Shown: piece after piece, positions 5,283-17,800 of the stretch | Layout: each line of letters opens with the position of its first letter | Position numbering within the stretch: the stretch's first letter is position 1 | IMG/VR virus record: IMGVR_UViG_3300032240_000857 | Coordinates: 1-37,410 of that record | Strand: one strand, 5' to 3' | Source: a virus | Length of the DNA stretch: 37,410 bases | Translations under genes and position numbers: made by a program | The notes under the pieces: generated by a model | What the model was told of the DNA's origin: nothing | Databases searched by the model: none | What the model saw: the letters and a program-made list of their open reading frames with translations, nothing else

Positions 5283-8200
5283 TTAAAATGCTTTAATTAA
5301 ATATTTAACCTTATGGTATCTAGTTATTAATGGAAGTGGGATTGTTGGAGTTGCTGATGCAGTTGTAGAAACAGGAGTGGAACTACTTAAAGTAAACGTT
5401 CCATCACTAACAGTAATTCCAGATTGTATAGCACTAACTGTTCTTCTAACTTCATTGATACCAGTATCTAACCCAGTATTGTTGGCATTTCCTGGAAGGA
5501 ATGTTCCGCCAGCAGAAACAAATGTAGTAACTTGTTGTGGGTCATAAAAAATAGTTACAGAAGATAATCCATAGGTATCAGTGTCTGCTGGTAAAGTATC
5601 TTGTCTAGGTTGTTTCAAAACCAAGGATGTACCATTAGCTCTAAGTGGACTAGTTGGTGAAATATTAATATCATAAGTTGCCCACCCATTAGAAGTTACG
5701 GTACTTGGTGTTATTATATCATAAAATACTACAGCATTATTATTCAATAATTGATAATATAATTCTAAATTTTGAGCTGGCTTTCCACCGCCATTAGTGT
5801 CTTGACCAACAATAACTGAAAATCTAATTTTATTAACAGCAGATAAATTTATTGCTGAACAATTTAAAGTTCTAGTACCAGTTCCAGCAAATTTAATATA
5901 TTTTGTAACTTTACCATTCCAAGATGGATTTGTTGAACCAGAAGGAATTGTAAATCCATCGGTACTTCCCGTTCCTGTACCAGGAGAAACTACATTGACT
6001 TGATCTGGCGTAGAAGTAGAAAACAAAGGAATATCATTATGCAAGGCAGATGTTGGCACTCCATTTGCATCACAATCATAATACACTCCAGCAGCAGTTG
6101 TTGTGCCAACTGTAGTAGTTCCTCCACCATTTGCTGCAAAATATTGAATTGAAGCATATCCCAAGGTTCCTGTATTTGCTCCAGATCCAGCATTTCCAAT
6201 ACTTATAGGACCAGTTGTAAAACTATTTTGTAAATTTGTGCCACTAATTCTTATTTCGACAGAAGCACCTGCTCCGCCTCCACCGCCAACAGATCCCCAA
6301 TAAGAATTATCAACAGTAGCAGTATAAGTAATATATCCCGCCGAATTTGGATTGTTTGCGAGTGATAATGTTGGTGTTCCATCCCAATAATTTGGGTTAT
6401 AAGCACTACTACCTATAAATCCACCCGCTCCACCATTGCCACCATCAGAAGTATGTCCCAAACCTGCAGGACCACCAGGGCCACCGCCAGGAGCGCCAGA
6501 AGCAGTGCTACCAGCACCGCCACCTCCACCGCCTCCTGCTCCACCAGAACATCCAGCAGTTCCGCCAATTGATCCAACACCAAAATCCATGGCAGCATAA
6601 GATGTAATAGTATATTTTGAACCAAGTTGCCCAGGTCCACCAGTTGAACATGGGTCAGTTGTTCCCGCACCATTATAACCACCACCAGAACCACCGCCAC
6701 CACCGCCGCCACCAGCGCCTAGAATGGGAGTACCAGCAAAAAATAATCCAGTAGCGCCACCACCGCCACCACCAGAACCAGCATTACCCCAAGCACCCTG
6801 TCCACTATTTCCACCATTTCCTGCTCCAAGGCCACCAGCAGAATTACCAGCATCATCATAATGATTACCATCACTTAAATTACCACCTTTAGCGCCTGGT
6901 TGACCAATAATTACACTAAATGTTCCCGACCCAAGCGCAGATAACTTAAGAGAACCAGTTACTGCTGCGCCAGCACCACCAGTACCACCAATAACATTAG
7001 CAGCACATCCAGCATTTCCTTCAGTTGTGGTTCTAAATGCGTCACCACCGCCAGCACCAGCAATTGTAAGAGTAATTGATGTGGTATTAGAAGGCAAAGA
7101 AAAAGATGCTTGATCAGTAGTATATGTAACGGGAGAATTTGTTACAATATTAGTAACAAAAGATGACGTTCCTGCTCCTCCTGCTCCAGCAGGTGTGTTT
7201 GCAATTGTTCCACCTGGAACTGATAGATTTGGACCTGGACTATATCCAGATCCACTTGTTCCCGCTGTTCCTCTATTTGATGCAACCAGAGAAAATTTTG
7301 TATTACTCGATAATGATGCTGGAATTGAAGTACTATATGCGCCACCATTAGCAGAATAATATATGTTTCCCGAATCTCCACCAGCATTACTACTAAATCC
7401 ACCACGACCACCAGTAACCTTTATACTGTAAACAATTCCATCCAAAGTAAAAGTATATGTAGTATCACCACCATCGGTGCCATTAGTTGTGCTGTTTGCA
7501 CCGCCGCCGCCAGAAGAAGTTAATGTTATACCTACTTTTGCAAATGAAGATGGAGAAGTTATTGTAGTTGTTCCAGCAGTAGTTATGGTATTATCTTGTA
7601 CTACGTCATATCCTGCAGGATTATCAATAATAACTTCTTTGCCACCAATAACAGTAGAATTATCTACCACCCACATTCTAGGAGCTACTGTTACTGCACT
7701 AGTTTGAAAAAACCCATTAGCACTGCGTAAAATAACTGTTCCACTAGATGTTGTTGGGTTTGGAGCTGTTAAAGGTACATATCTAAAAAATGTTGTAGAT
7801 AGTCCATCAGCAGATACAGTAAATTGTCCATTAAATGCGTCTGGCGTTGCCCCAGAAACACTAATAACGTTACCAGCAGTCAATCCATGGGCAGATACTG
7901 TATTAACTGACACAAATCCAGTTAATGAACTATATGTCAAATTTCCTTGAACAGGAATTGCTGGTGTTTCTGTTGATCTATAATTTGTTAGTCCATTAGT
8001 TACTACAAATTCACCAATTCCATTTGTATTTCCATATGTAGAAACAGAAATGGCACTCAATCTAGTTCCTACTATACCATGACTATGTGCTAATGGCGAT
8101 CCGTCTTGTGCGACATCACTAACTCCAGATGCTGTTGTTGGTCTAACAGAAGCAGGTGATTGCCCTGGAACGAATTCAATTATATTACCAGTAATGCTTT

Positions 8201-9278
8201 GATAAGCAACAGAATATTTATCAACTTCTGTATAAGATTTTGCATATTCCGTGCTTTGATTTGGCTCGCAATTTAATAAAATGTGTGAGTGGGTAATTGG
8301 TCGAACTAAAGCATAATCTTCAACTGGACCTATTGTAAAACGAACACTGCCAATTAAATTGGAAGATACTACGGTACTGATACTAGAATATCCACTAGTT
8401 TTAACGTCTCCAACTACATAAAAACTTGGATTAGAAATAGTATTTGTTGAAATATACCATCTACCACCAGTAGTACCAACTCCTGCATTTGATCTAGATT
8501 CTATTGTCGAAGATCCAGGACCAGAAATTCCATTTTCTGAATAACCAATCAACTTTTTTTGTCTATAATCTGGAACTCTAAATTTCCCTATAATATATGG
8601 AAAATCATTTAAATTATAATTTTTTGTTATTTTATATGATGGATATGTAACTAACGAAGACCAAGTTCTAGTATATGTTGCTTTATTAACACTTGCCCCA
8701 GAAACACCAGCAACTTTATAAAGATATTCAGTTGACGAAATGCTTATATTGGTAGTAGTAGGAGCGACTAAATTATAAGTTGTAGCAGTTGTCAGCAATC
8801 CTGTTGGAAAACTACCCAAATTAGAAATTAATAGTGCTGCTCCATAAGGGAAAGGTCTTTTAATTAAATTATGGGAAGGGTCTCTAGAATTCCAACTTAA
8901 TGTTGGATCTTGGGAAAAAACTAAATAAAAATCATTTCCATCAAACAATGATCTTTGAATACTTCCCCCAGAAGAAGCATTTGCAGGTGAATATCCATTT
9001 TTAACATCAGACGACAACATATAAGTATTGCCTATTATTTCATATAATCCTGGATAATCTCTAATATCATACAAAGATCCATCACAATATAGATATCCAA
9101 AATAAGAATAATGGGGAGATTGTGCTGCACTACGCAATCCAATTCCAGGATCCCAACTAGAAGGATCAGAATTTCTAGAATATACATCAGCAAGAACTGG
9201 CAACACAGATCCTACAGGAACATATGATCCCTTTTTATCTAAGTAAAAATTTTGATATTTGTTTCTGTAATTTGCCAT
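5283..9278 (-). CDS. Tail-collar-domain fibre protein with long glycine-rich adhesin-like region
   Basis: A 1331-residue protein. The N-terminus (about residues 18-85) has the phage tail collar pattern: a VGSVLPVLAD strand, later GYLYCDGSLYDIRDYPGLYE. Two HxH motifs (H330/H332, H398/H400) resemble the metal-binding motifs of T4 short and long tail fibres. About residue 463 there is an HGLTAGNVISVSG segment of the Ig-like type found repeatedly in these fibres. Residues about 585-1015 are glycine-rich with many GGGG blocks, like host-range adhesins. The C-terminus ends in YLIKAF, a tail shared with the other two collar proteins. It probably contacts the host surface. The ribosome site is AAGG, upstream of ATG 9278. 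Confidence 0.85.
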   Translation of the reverse strand: MANYRNKYQNFYLDKKGSYVPVGSVLPVLADVYSRNSDPSSWDPGIGLRSAAQSPHYSYFGYLYCDGSLYDIRDYPGLYEIIGNTYMLSSDVKNGYSPANASSGGSIQRSLFDGNDFYLVFSQDPTLSWNSRDPSHNLIKRPFPYGAALLISNLGSFPTGLLTTATTYNLVAPTTTNISISSTEYLYKVAGVSGASVNKATYTRTWSSLVTYPSYKITKNYNLNDFPYIIGKFRVPDYRQKKLIGYSENGISGPGSSTIESRSNAGVGTTGGRWYISTNTISNPSFYVVGDVKTSGYSSISTVVSSNLIGSVRFTIGPVEDYALVRPITHSHILLNCEPNQSTEYAKSYTEVDKYSVAYQSITGNIIEFVPGQSPASVRPTTASGVSDVAQDGSPLAHSHGIVGTRLSAISVSTYGNTNGIGEFVVTNGLTNYRSTETPAIPVQGNLTYSSLTGFVSVNTVSAHGLTAGNVISVSGATPDAFNGQFTVSADGLSTTFFRYVPLTAPNPTTSSGTVILRSANGFFQTSAVTVAPRMWVVDNSTVIGGKEVIIDNPAGYDVVQDNTITTAGTTTITSPSSFAKVGITLTSSGGGGANSTTNGTDGGDTTYTFTLDGIVYSIKVTGGRGGFSSNAGGDSGNIYYSANGGAYSTSIPASLSSNTKFSLVASNRGTAGTSGSGYSPGPNLSVPGGTIANTPAGAGGAGTSSFVTNIVTNSPVTYTTDQASFSLPSNTTSITLTIAGAGGGDAFRTTTEGNAGCAANVIGGTGGAGAAVTGSLKLSALGSGTFSVIIGQPGAKGGNLSDGNHYDDAGNSAGGLGAGNGGNSGQGAWGNAGSGGGGGGATGLFFAGTPILGAGGGGGGGGSGGGYNGAGTTDPCSTGGPGQLGSKYTITSYAAMDFGVGSIGGTAGCSGGAGGGGGGGAGSTASGAPGGGPGGPAGLGHTSDGGNGGAGGFIGSSAYNPNYWDGTPTLSLANNPNSAGYITYTATVDNSYWGSVGGGGGAGASVEIRISGTNLQNSFTTGPISIGNAGSGANTGTLGYASIQYFAANGGGTTTVGTTTAAGVYYDCDANGVPTSALHNDIPLFSTSTPDQVNVVSPGTGTGSTDGFTIPSGSTNPSWNGKVTKYIKFAGTGTRTLNCSAINLSAVNKIRFSVIVGQDTNGGGKPAQNLELYYQLLNNNAVVFYDIITPSTVTSNGWATYDINISPTSPLRANGTSLVLKQPRQDTLPADTDTYGLSSVTIFYDPQQVTTFVSAGGTFLPGNANNTGLDTGINEVRRTVSAIQSGITVSDGTFTLSSSTPVSTTASATPTIPLPLITRYHKVKYLIKAF

Positions 9279-9279
9279 G

Positions 9280-10644
9280 TTATACCTTAATTAAATATTC
9301 TACAACTACATAAGGTTGAATATAATCATCTGCTTTCTTTTCTGTCGAAGTACTTACAGTGATAGTAGAGGTTAATCCTTCAGCAGAAAAACTTTGAGCT
9401 TGGGTTTGTACTTGATATGTATGTGGTTGTGCATTTAAGGGCACTCTGTGTCTGTGAGTTCCATCATTTCCATTCTCCGTTGTTTGTGTATTAATATTAC
9501 TTAATCCCATAAATCCAGTCAAAGTAGCAGAACCAGTAGCAAATGGTACTGTGCTAAGAGAATAATTACCACCCAATGTTTGTAAATTTGGATTGGGACC
9601 AAAATCTGATGCTCTTGGTGCGGCATAACTACAAGCAGATACTAATCCACCAAAAAATCCAGAAGGAAAACAACTAAGATATCCAGTGGAGGTATATGTG
9701 ATAGGGCCACCACATAAATTTTGTTGATTAGCACCAGATGAAAAATTGCCGCTAGTATATTCTGCTGGATATTGAAAACTATAAACACACGAATCGCAAC
9801 TTGCTGCACTAGTAGGGATTAAACAAGAAGCACCACCATCAGTTGTATTAAACTTACATGACTGCAAACACATATTAGTAAATTTCCAAGCATTTGATGT
9901 GTTTCCTGGAAAAGAACGAGTAAACGTTCTTGTTGGATAATTTGCTTGGGTTTCTGCAGAATGCTGACAAAGTATCTGATATGTATTTTTATACCACGTA
10001 CAGACATCTAAAGTGGATGTTCTTCTATCATAATTATTTTGAGTAGAAGCAGTATTTGCTCCGCCATAATTTTTGGTTCTACTTCTAACAGTAGTACTAA
10101 AATGGGCATGTGGCATAATAGCATTATATGGCACATCAATATAATCCGTATAATCTCCAGTAGTTCTAGTAAATGATGGTTGCCCCCTCAAATCAACTGT
10201 TATAGAAGGAAGATAAAAACTTCCAGTGTATGATAAAGTATATACGGGATCTATATTTGATAAAACATCCAATCCAATTCCAGATTTTGTTAAAGTAGTT
10301 CCAGTTGTTGTTTGATAATATAAATCATTAAAATCGCCAACGTTTGCTCCAGTGGAAGCTCTAATATGTTTAACTAATAAATCAGGAACTTGAAATTGAT
10401 CATCTCTTAACGTAGTTGTAGATTTTTTAAATTTACAACTATTACCAGTTCCCAATATTTCAGCCAATAAAGGATAAATGTTGGCAGAATAAACCGATCC
10501 GTCACACCTAACATATCCAGCTGGCAATAATCTTCTATTATTATTATCAACTGGTTCGTTGGTTTCTAATTTAGTGGAAAAACTAATAATAGAACCAGTT
10601 AAAGTTCCTAATTTAGATTTTTCTTTGTTGTAAAATACTGCCAT
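9280..10644 (-). CDS. Tail-collar-domain fibre protein
   Basis: A 454-residue virion protein. The N-terminal ~65 residues carry the collar fold (GSIISFSTKL, then LLPAGYVRCDGSVYSANIYP, where the CDG-Y-YP pattern is diagnostic). Two HxH motifs, H179/H181 (MPHAHFS) and H397/H399 (THRHRV), are probable metal sites of an intertwined trimer. The middle, about residues 205-330, is notable for many cysteines, unusual for a phage fibre. The C-terminus ends VVEYLIKV, matching its neighbours. It begins five bases after the 409-residue paralogue, with an AAAGG ribosome site. Confidence 0.82.
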   Translation of the reverse strand: MAVFYNKEKSKLGTLTGSIISFSTKLETNEPVDNNNRRLLPAGYVRCDGSVYSANIYPLLAEILGTGNSCKFKKSTTTLRDDQFQVPDLLVKHIRASTGANVGDFNDLYYQTTTGTTLTKSGIGLDVLSNIDPVYTLSYTGSFYLPSITVDLRGQPSFTRTTGDYTDYIDVPYNAIMPHAHFSTTVRSRTKNYGGANTASTQNNYDRRTSTLDVCTWYKNTYQILCQHSAETQANYPTRTFTRSFPGNTSNAWKFTNMCLQSCKFNTTDGGASCLIPTSAASCDSCVYSFQYPAEYTSGNFSSGANQQNLCGGPITYTSTGYLSCFPSGFFGGLVSACSYAAPRASDFGPNPNLQTLGGNYSLSTVPFATGSATLTGFMGLSNINTQTTENGNDGTHRHRVPLNAQPHTYQVQTQAQSFSAEGLTSTITVSTSTEKKADDYIQPYVVVEYLIKV

Positions 10645-10648
10645 TATA

Positions 10649-11878
10649 TTAATATACCTTTATTATATAAGTAATAGTTTGAGACGGAGTATTTGCATTT
10701 ATACTTATATTTATTGCCCTATCTACATTTACTGGGGTCACACTGCCAGTTCCAACATTATTGTATAATATGGTAGAACTTAAACCCAACCCACCTTTAT
10801 TCATTTCCAAATCTATTGTGCCATGATTATGAGATGCCATAGAAGGACTATTGTATGATTCTTGATTATGCTGCAAAGTAGTGGCATACGTTTGATTTGA
10901 ACTACCTAGATAATAATTTCTAAGAGATTGATATGTGCCAGCAACTGGGATTGTACCAGTAACACCTTCTTGTGCTGTTGAAGGAATTCTGATGCCATTA
11001 TCTGTGTACGGTTGCGTATTAGCATACGAAGATATTGTTCGTGTAGCGGTTATGGGAATTTGAGTGGCAGTATTAGCAAATGTTTTAAAAGAACTAGTTT
11101 CAACCAAAGATGATGCATCTTCATCATAAAAAGTTATTGGAATAGATGGACTTGAAAATGTATCTGGAGTAGAAGTTGCGCCATTATTTCCCAAAGCAGT
11201 AGCACTTGTCCAAGACGATTGTGTTGATGAATTTCCAGCTTCAAATACTCTAGCATATCCAGCTCCTATTGACACAGAATTATATTCAATTCCACTAGCA
11301 ATATTTCTGCCATGAGTATGACTTGGCGTATGATCAATTCCCAATTTTCTAGGAATTGTATAATAAGTATCTAGATAAGATGGATTTCCAATAGATACAC
11401 CAATTAATCTTCCAGCAAGATTATTTGATTGTTCTGTATGAAAACTAATATTAACATAACTAGTTGAAAATGTAGGTGGAGAGGCGCCAGATCCATTTTC
11501 CGAAACATATGGACCGACAATCGTAGTTTCTAATGGATTAAGTAAAGATGCCTCAATATCAACCAATGCTCTTTGACTAAAATTAGGCAAAGAAAAAACA
11601 TCAGTGTGTCCTGTTCTTTGCCCATCGCCATCATAACTAGGATAAGAGTTTATAATGCCAACTGGATCTTGTCCAATTTCTTGATATGGTCCATATGTAT
11701 TACCTATGGTTAAAGCCAAAAGTGGATAGTCCGCTGCTTTCAATTGTCTACCATCACAAACCATCCAACCTTTTGGTATAGAATCTTTCAATGATGAACT
11801 GACACTGCTCCCGCACCATGGTATTATGGTGCCTACAGGAGCAGTATTAGTAGTTTTTACTCTATTGTAATTTGCCAC
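10649..11878 (-). CDS. Tail-collar-domain fibre protein (GTG start)
   Basis: A 409-residue protein with a collar domain at residues about 12-65 (APVGTIIPWCGSS, then IPKGWMVCDGRQLKAADYPL). The start is GTG at 11878: a full GGAGG ribosome site lies eight bases before it, inside the last codons of the giant gene, so its translation is probably coupled to that gene. HxH motifs are at H187/H189 (SHTHG) and H350/H352 (SHNHG). The C-terminus, TITYIIKVY, resembles those of the next two proteins, suggesting the three arose by duplication. In T4-like phages, collar-domain proteins form the short tail fibres or fibre tips. Confidence 0.82.
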   Translation of the reverse strand: MANYNRVKTTNTAPVGTIIPWCGSSVSSSLKDSIPKGWMVCDGRQLKAADYPLLALTIGNTYGPYQEIGQDPVGIINSYPSYDGDGQRTGHTDVFSLPNFSQRALVDIEASLLNPLETTIVGPYVSENGSGASPPTFSTSYVNISFHTEQSNNLAGRLIGVSIGNPSYLDTYYTIPRKLGIDHTPSHTHGRNIASGIEYNSVSIGAGYARVFEAGNSSTQSSWTSATALGNNGATSTPDTFSSPSIPITFYDEDASSLVETSSFKTFANTATQIPITATRTISSYANTQPYTDNGIRIPSTAQEGVTGTIPVAGTYQSLRNYYLGSSNQTYATTLQHNQESYNSPSMASHNHGTIDLEMNKGGLGLSSTILYNNVGTGSVTPVNVDRAINISINANTPSQTITYIIKVY

Positions 11879-11881
11879 AAA

Positions 11882-14800
11882 TCAAACCTCCATCAACCAC
11901 CAACCTTGAACAGTAGAAGGAATTCCTACTTGCCCATTGCTATCAGTGCTTCCGAGATAAACCAAAGTAAATGCAGCATTTGGTGTTTGTACTACCAATT
12001 CTCCCGAAGGATATGCAGTAGATCTACCACCGAATAATGTTCCAGTAGAATCTCCTTGTACTTTAACTGCTGTTCCTGGTGCTCTGACAACTAATGTGGT
12101 TTGGTAACTTAAATTACCACCAACTTCAACAATTTTAACCGTATCACCAGTTTTTGGACTACTTGGTAGTGTTAAAATCAAAGTATCTTGAGCCGTAACA
12201 TTAACCATATAAACAATATTAGGACTTAGTATTTTAGCATCATCAGTAGAAGTAGTAGAAACATATCTGGTATGTCTAGCACCACTAGGAGTATAGAAAC
12301 TAGTATATCCAAACGAATCAATTTCTCCAGTTTGTTTAATTGTAAATTTATTCGCACCATTTACACCCAAATTATCAATAGATAGTGAAGAAATACCAGC
12401 AGATGGTGCTGCGGATGCTACTCCAGTAACACCAAGAGTTAAAAGAACTCTAGCATTTCCTAAGCTATCAACAGAGAAAGTTGGAGAATATCCAGCAGTT
12501 GATATGAGAACTGATTCTGGACAACCAGCGCCATACAAGAAGAAGTCGCCTCTTCCTCTAACATCTGCTATCCATCCAATACTTGCGCTATGCTCTGCGT
12601 GTCCATCATCATTAGAAATTCTAAACAATTCTGAACGATTTGTTGAATCAGTAATAGACAAACTACCACCAATCATTTTAAAATCATTGTTTAATGTTAG
12701 GTTGCCTCTTCTGAATGGAAGAGCACCATCTTTTCTATTTTCATCTATTCCAGGTAAATGTCTAGTTCCCGATAATCTACCCGATTGTATAGTGCCGTCA
12801 CCTTTAGGAACATTAAAGATTGTAGAATAATTACCTCTAACCAATCTAACATATTGATTATAATCAATTTTTTGTTGAACAATATATCCAAGATCAAGAA
12901 TAGCGGATAAGAATGGTGTGGTTGGCGATAATGTGGTGGCAGTTCTAGTTCTTTGTGCAATATCAATTAGATTTGCAGATTCTGGATGTTTAACAATTTT
13001 TCTAACAGTAAGTCCAGCAGTAACCGTAATCTGACCCGTTCCTTCTTTAGCACGATAAACTATCATGCTTCCTGGAGTTAAGAATGGATCGCCACTCAGT
13101 TGCATAATTTCAAATACACCTGTAGTTGTATTACCAACAAGTATTAAATCACCACTAGCAAAACCAGAAATACTTTGAACTGGTAGATAGTAAGTTGAAT
13201 ACAAGCTAGAAGCAAGGGTCATTGATCCAGAAACTGTTGTTAATGGTCCGTTAGGATTAATTGTAGTTGGATCATCAGAATATGCATAAACTACAGTATC
13301 AGTAGAATTTTGATAATCTGTAAGTATAGTACTAATAGATGGTAGATATGATGAGGTTCCGTTGTTGTTGAGAACAAGTGGAACAAGTTCAATTCTAGCA
13401 ACTTGATTACCAATAATAGTATCGCCAGTGCAAGTATTAACTTGGAATGTTGTATCGTAAGTATCAGTTAATTTTAATTTTTCACATTCTGAAGATCCTG
13501 ATGGCGTACCACCAGTAAGAGTAAAACCACCGTAAATACTAAGGTTTCCATTAGATGAAGTTACATTTGGATTACCTATTATAGTATTACCATTAGTAGA
13601 ATCTACACTAAAGAATGTAACTGGTGTTGGAGTTGCACCATCATTAATTGTAAATTTCTTAGGCACAAGTGCAGAACTACTGCTAATTTTAATAGCTTCA
13701 CCAGATTCCGAACCGTTAGCATCATTAGAATCAGTACTGATTCTATCAATAATGATGTAATCCCCCACATTAATAGTACCACCGATTTCAGCGATAGAAA
13801 CACCAGTATCGGTTGTGTTGATAGATGTTGTTATCCAAGTAGAATTAAATTGAATGACTGCTTTATAAATTACAGTATCATCTAAATGACCATTACTTGG
13901 TTTTGGTAAGAATGATCCAAGTGGTATTCTCTTAACTCTAATCCAATATGGACCAGAACCAGAAATTTGAGATAACTCATCAACTTGAACCAACTCTGGC
14001 CATCTATTAGTGCTAGGAGCACTATTAATGTATAGAAAATCATTTACGGAAATACTATTAGCACCAGTAGGAGAATTTTTAAGTGGAAGATAATAATAAT
14101 TTCCGCTCAATGCTGGCAGAGTAATACCAGCACTGACAAATGATTGTTGATAATCTGCATTTGTGGCAGTTGATCCCCAAACACCATTACCTGGAGTATC
14201 AATTTGATTGGAATTGGTAGTAATAATTGAAACTATATCTACATTATTTGTAGTGGGAGGAGTTAAGGATCCAGTATGTCCAGTTACAGTAGATCCTAAT
14301 TGAGATCTGACACCATTAAAATTAAGACCAACTAATCCACCATTTAAAGTAATGTTTGAATTTGCAGTAATGGATCCATTAACCGTTAATGAGTTTCTAA
14401 TTTTTGTGCTTCCGCCTTGTCCACCCATCACTAGGGTTGATACAGCACTACCAAAATTAAGAGTTGATGTTATAGTGTTAAAGAAATTAACTGTTCCAGC
14501 GGTGCTACCAATAGTTAAAGAATCAGATAAACCTCTCTGTGTACCAAATAATACATCACCAGAAATTTTGAAAGATTTGGTATTTACTGAAACATAACTT
14601 TGCGATTCGTTATTTCCATATGCCCCACCAATATTAATTTTAGAAATATTAGATGATGTAGTGGCAGGATTGCCTATATTAATGATAGAATTAGAAGAAC
14701 TAGTACCAACATTGATTGTTTGACCATTTGTAATGGAATTACCGATGTTGATTGCTGCAGTATAATTAGCAAGATTTAAAGTTCCTGTAAATGTATTTTG

Positions 14801-17800
14801 TGTGAGTAAATTAAATACGCCTGTGGTTACACTAGTTGTAATATCACCACCATCAACCTCTAAATCACCTTGGAATAGAACATTGTCACTGATTCTTGCT
14901 TGACCAATAACAACAAATGCTTTATCAAGTTGGGCGTTTGTAGCATTAATACCAACTCTACCACTATTTGTAGTCGCAATTCTAAAGACAGCAGCATTGT
15001 TTGGTGTTGCACTATCACCACCAACTAAGAAAGCATTATCAATAGTAGTTTCGGTTTTTGTTGTTCCAGGTTCATTAAGATAATTAAGGATTTTCTTACC
15101 ACTAATAAACGCATTGCCTACAAGATCTAAGTTTGCTCTTGGTGATGTTTCGACAGAAACAAATGCAGTTGCATAAGCAGATTGTGCAGAACGGGCAACA
15201 GTGTTAATTCCCAGTTTATAATCACCAATAGTGCCAGTTTCTGTTCTAATTGACTCAGAACCAATAACTCCAACTTCTTTCCAAGATGTATTTGAGATAT
15301 AAAAATTGATATTAGGTTCAGTACCAGAACTAATATTATATGTTCCCGTATCAATATAAGTTGAAAGAAGAATATCTACATACGTGTTTTGTGTATTAAA
15401 AGTAGTAGGATCAATTGACCAAGCACCTAATGTTTTGTTTGTTAAAGAATCATTTGCAGGTAAATAAGAACCAGTTATTCTAATCTGATAATTGCTTGAG
15501 GTTATTCCAATAGCAGCATTAGTATATCTATTAGTTGTTGATGGAATCTCATTCCAAGTAATTCTAACTTTATTGTTTCCATTACCATATCCAGTAAAAG
15601 TAAATCTTCTTTGGGCAGGAACTAATTGATAATCATTTGCATAGATCCACCCCAAAGAACCACTTAATCCAACTTGCTCACCTTTGAGTAATAAATCACC
15701 AGTTTGCAGTGAATATAAGCTGCCAAGATCAATTGCAGTTGATCCAAATCTATTTGATTGATCTGGTGTAAATTGTGAAGTTGCAGTTCTTATTGAATAA
15801 TCCTGAAATCCTCTTGCATTAAAGTCAACAACAGCAACTTGTAATCTGTTATTTGAAAGAGTAATATCTCCAGTTGGTCTATTTGTAGAATAATTTGAAA
15901 CAAGATTTAAATCATCTTGTACTGTTCCCTGGAAAATATTCGACTTAATTTTAATTGCTGGAGGTGCCAACAATTGAGTTAATGGATCTTTCGCAGCAAC
16001 ATCCATATCAATTGGTGCGCTGAAAGCAATTGGCCATTTTACTGAGTTTGGTGCAGCAAATGTTACTTTATCATTAAAAGTAACAGGACCATCAAAAGTA
16101 GTTACAAAGTTTCCAATAACATCACCCGCATCTGCACTCGAAACAAGTGCTGCTGATTCTAAGAATGTTTCTTCACCTGTAATAGCATTGATCTTACGAT
16201 TACCAATATAAAGATCACCGTTAGAGTTTAGACCTGTATAGAATACAATACCGCCATTCTCTCTCTTTGCTTGTGCATAGAAATCTTGGATATCTGTGAG
16301 CACAACTTCTTGTCTTGCTGGGAAACCAGTTGAATAGTTACCAGGACCAAAACCAAGATATTCAAATGTATGATTACCTGAACGTGCAATAGAAGGTCTA
16401 CGAAGTTCAACATAAAGTTTTCCTTCTGTTGGATACGCAGAATTGCCAGCAATAGAAATTTTTCTAGCTTCTGAACCAGCAGAAGCGCCGCCATCTTGTG
16501 ATTGAATTGCAGTAGTACCACCGAATTGATATCTACCAGACCCAACATCTTGGATCATATCAAGAACTGCTTCTTTTGTTACACTATTTTTAGCATCATT
16601 AATAGTAACTAAACCATGAACATAATTATCAGCAGAGGAAATTGAAGGGGGTGGATCGATAGCAATGGCATCAATTTGCTTGTACCATTCTGGGTCGTTC
16701 TTGTAGAATTCTGGGTACAACTTAGAAACAGGTTGCGAGAACTTAAAGTTTCTGAAGTTTTCTCCAACACCAGATCCAGTTGGGTATGGTCTGATGTCAC
16801 CACGCATACAAGTTAGATAGTAGATACCATCTTGCTGACCGTAAATTCTTCTACGAACAGTATTAATATCAAAAATATAATAGGTTCCTTCAAAATCTTG
16901 TACATCTTCTATAGATGCAATAGTGTAAGAACCATTTTCTGCAGTTAGTGTATCACCAGGAGTTAATGTGTAAACGTTTGAGCCTTCAATTGCATAAAGA
17001 TTATTAGCAATATCAGATCTACCACCATTTGGCGCAGAAATAAGTTTTGCTGAAACAGATCCTTGAGTAAATGTAGTTGAAGTGAAAGGACTATATGTAA
17101 TCGTTGATGTTACAGATAAATCCTTAAGAATCATGTAGTAATTTCCTTCATAACTGAAGTAAGCATGTACTCTTGCTGTTCCGCTAGATGCACCACTCCA
17201 AGTAATAATATTTGTAGTATTGCTCGATGGGAGATCAGCAGTATTTGCTACAAAATTACCAGTTCCCCCCTGTGGAGTATCAATTTTAACTGTCGTAAAT
17301 AATTTATTTTTATATCCCTGCTCTTCAATACCAATGTTGAATACTGTTAATTGTAAGTATTCAGTACCATTTACAGAAACTCTTCTTGCTGATTGAACAT
17401 AGAAAGTTACCTTCGAATCTGTAGTAATTCTCTTATTGTAACTTGAATTGTATGGATCAAAAATACTAACAAAACTAGGTCCATGTTCAGTATTTGTATA
17501 ACCTAGATATTCTCTATTTGCTGACTTACCAACAACTGCTGCAGAAGTATTTGAAATACTAAATTCTGCAATATTAGCACCCGAGCTAGTTGGCTTGAGA
17601 AGAATCTTCTGTGGCAATAAACGTCTAGTGCTATCATTTCTTGCCTTGATAACAAATCCACGCAATGGATCACGTACTGATTTGAGATACTTAGGAATTA
17701 CATAACGCAATCTATAAACTCTATCTTCTTTGGAACGAGTATCATCAATTCTTTCAAACCAAGTATCTGGTGTTTTATCTTTAGCAGCAAAATCATCTCT

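Noticed and set aside
6470-6790. CCACCACC-type repeats as a possible CRISPR or satellite array
   Set aside because: The units are imperfect, have no fixed spacer, and are in frame with Gly codons of the fibre protein.
6400-7710. Several open frames on both strands in the glycine-rich region
   Set aside because: They are shadows of GGN-rich codons: plus-strand frames read as Pro/Leu runs and minus shifted frames as Val/Leu runs, without ribosome sites.
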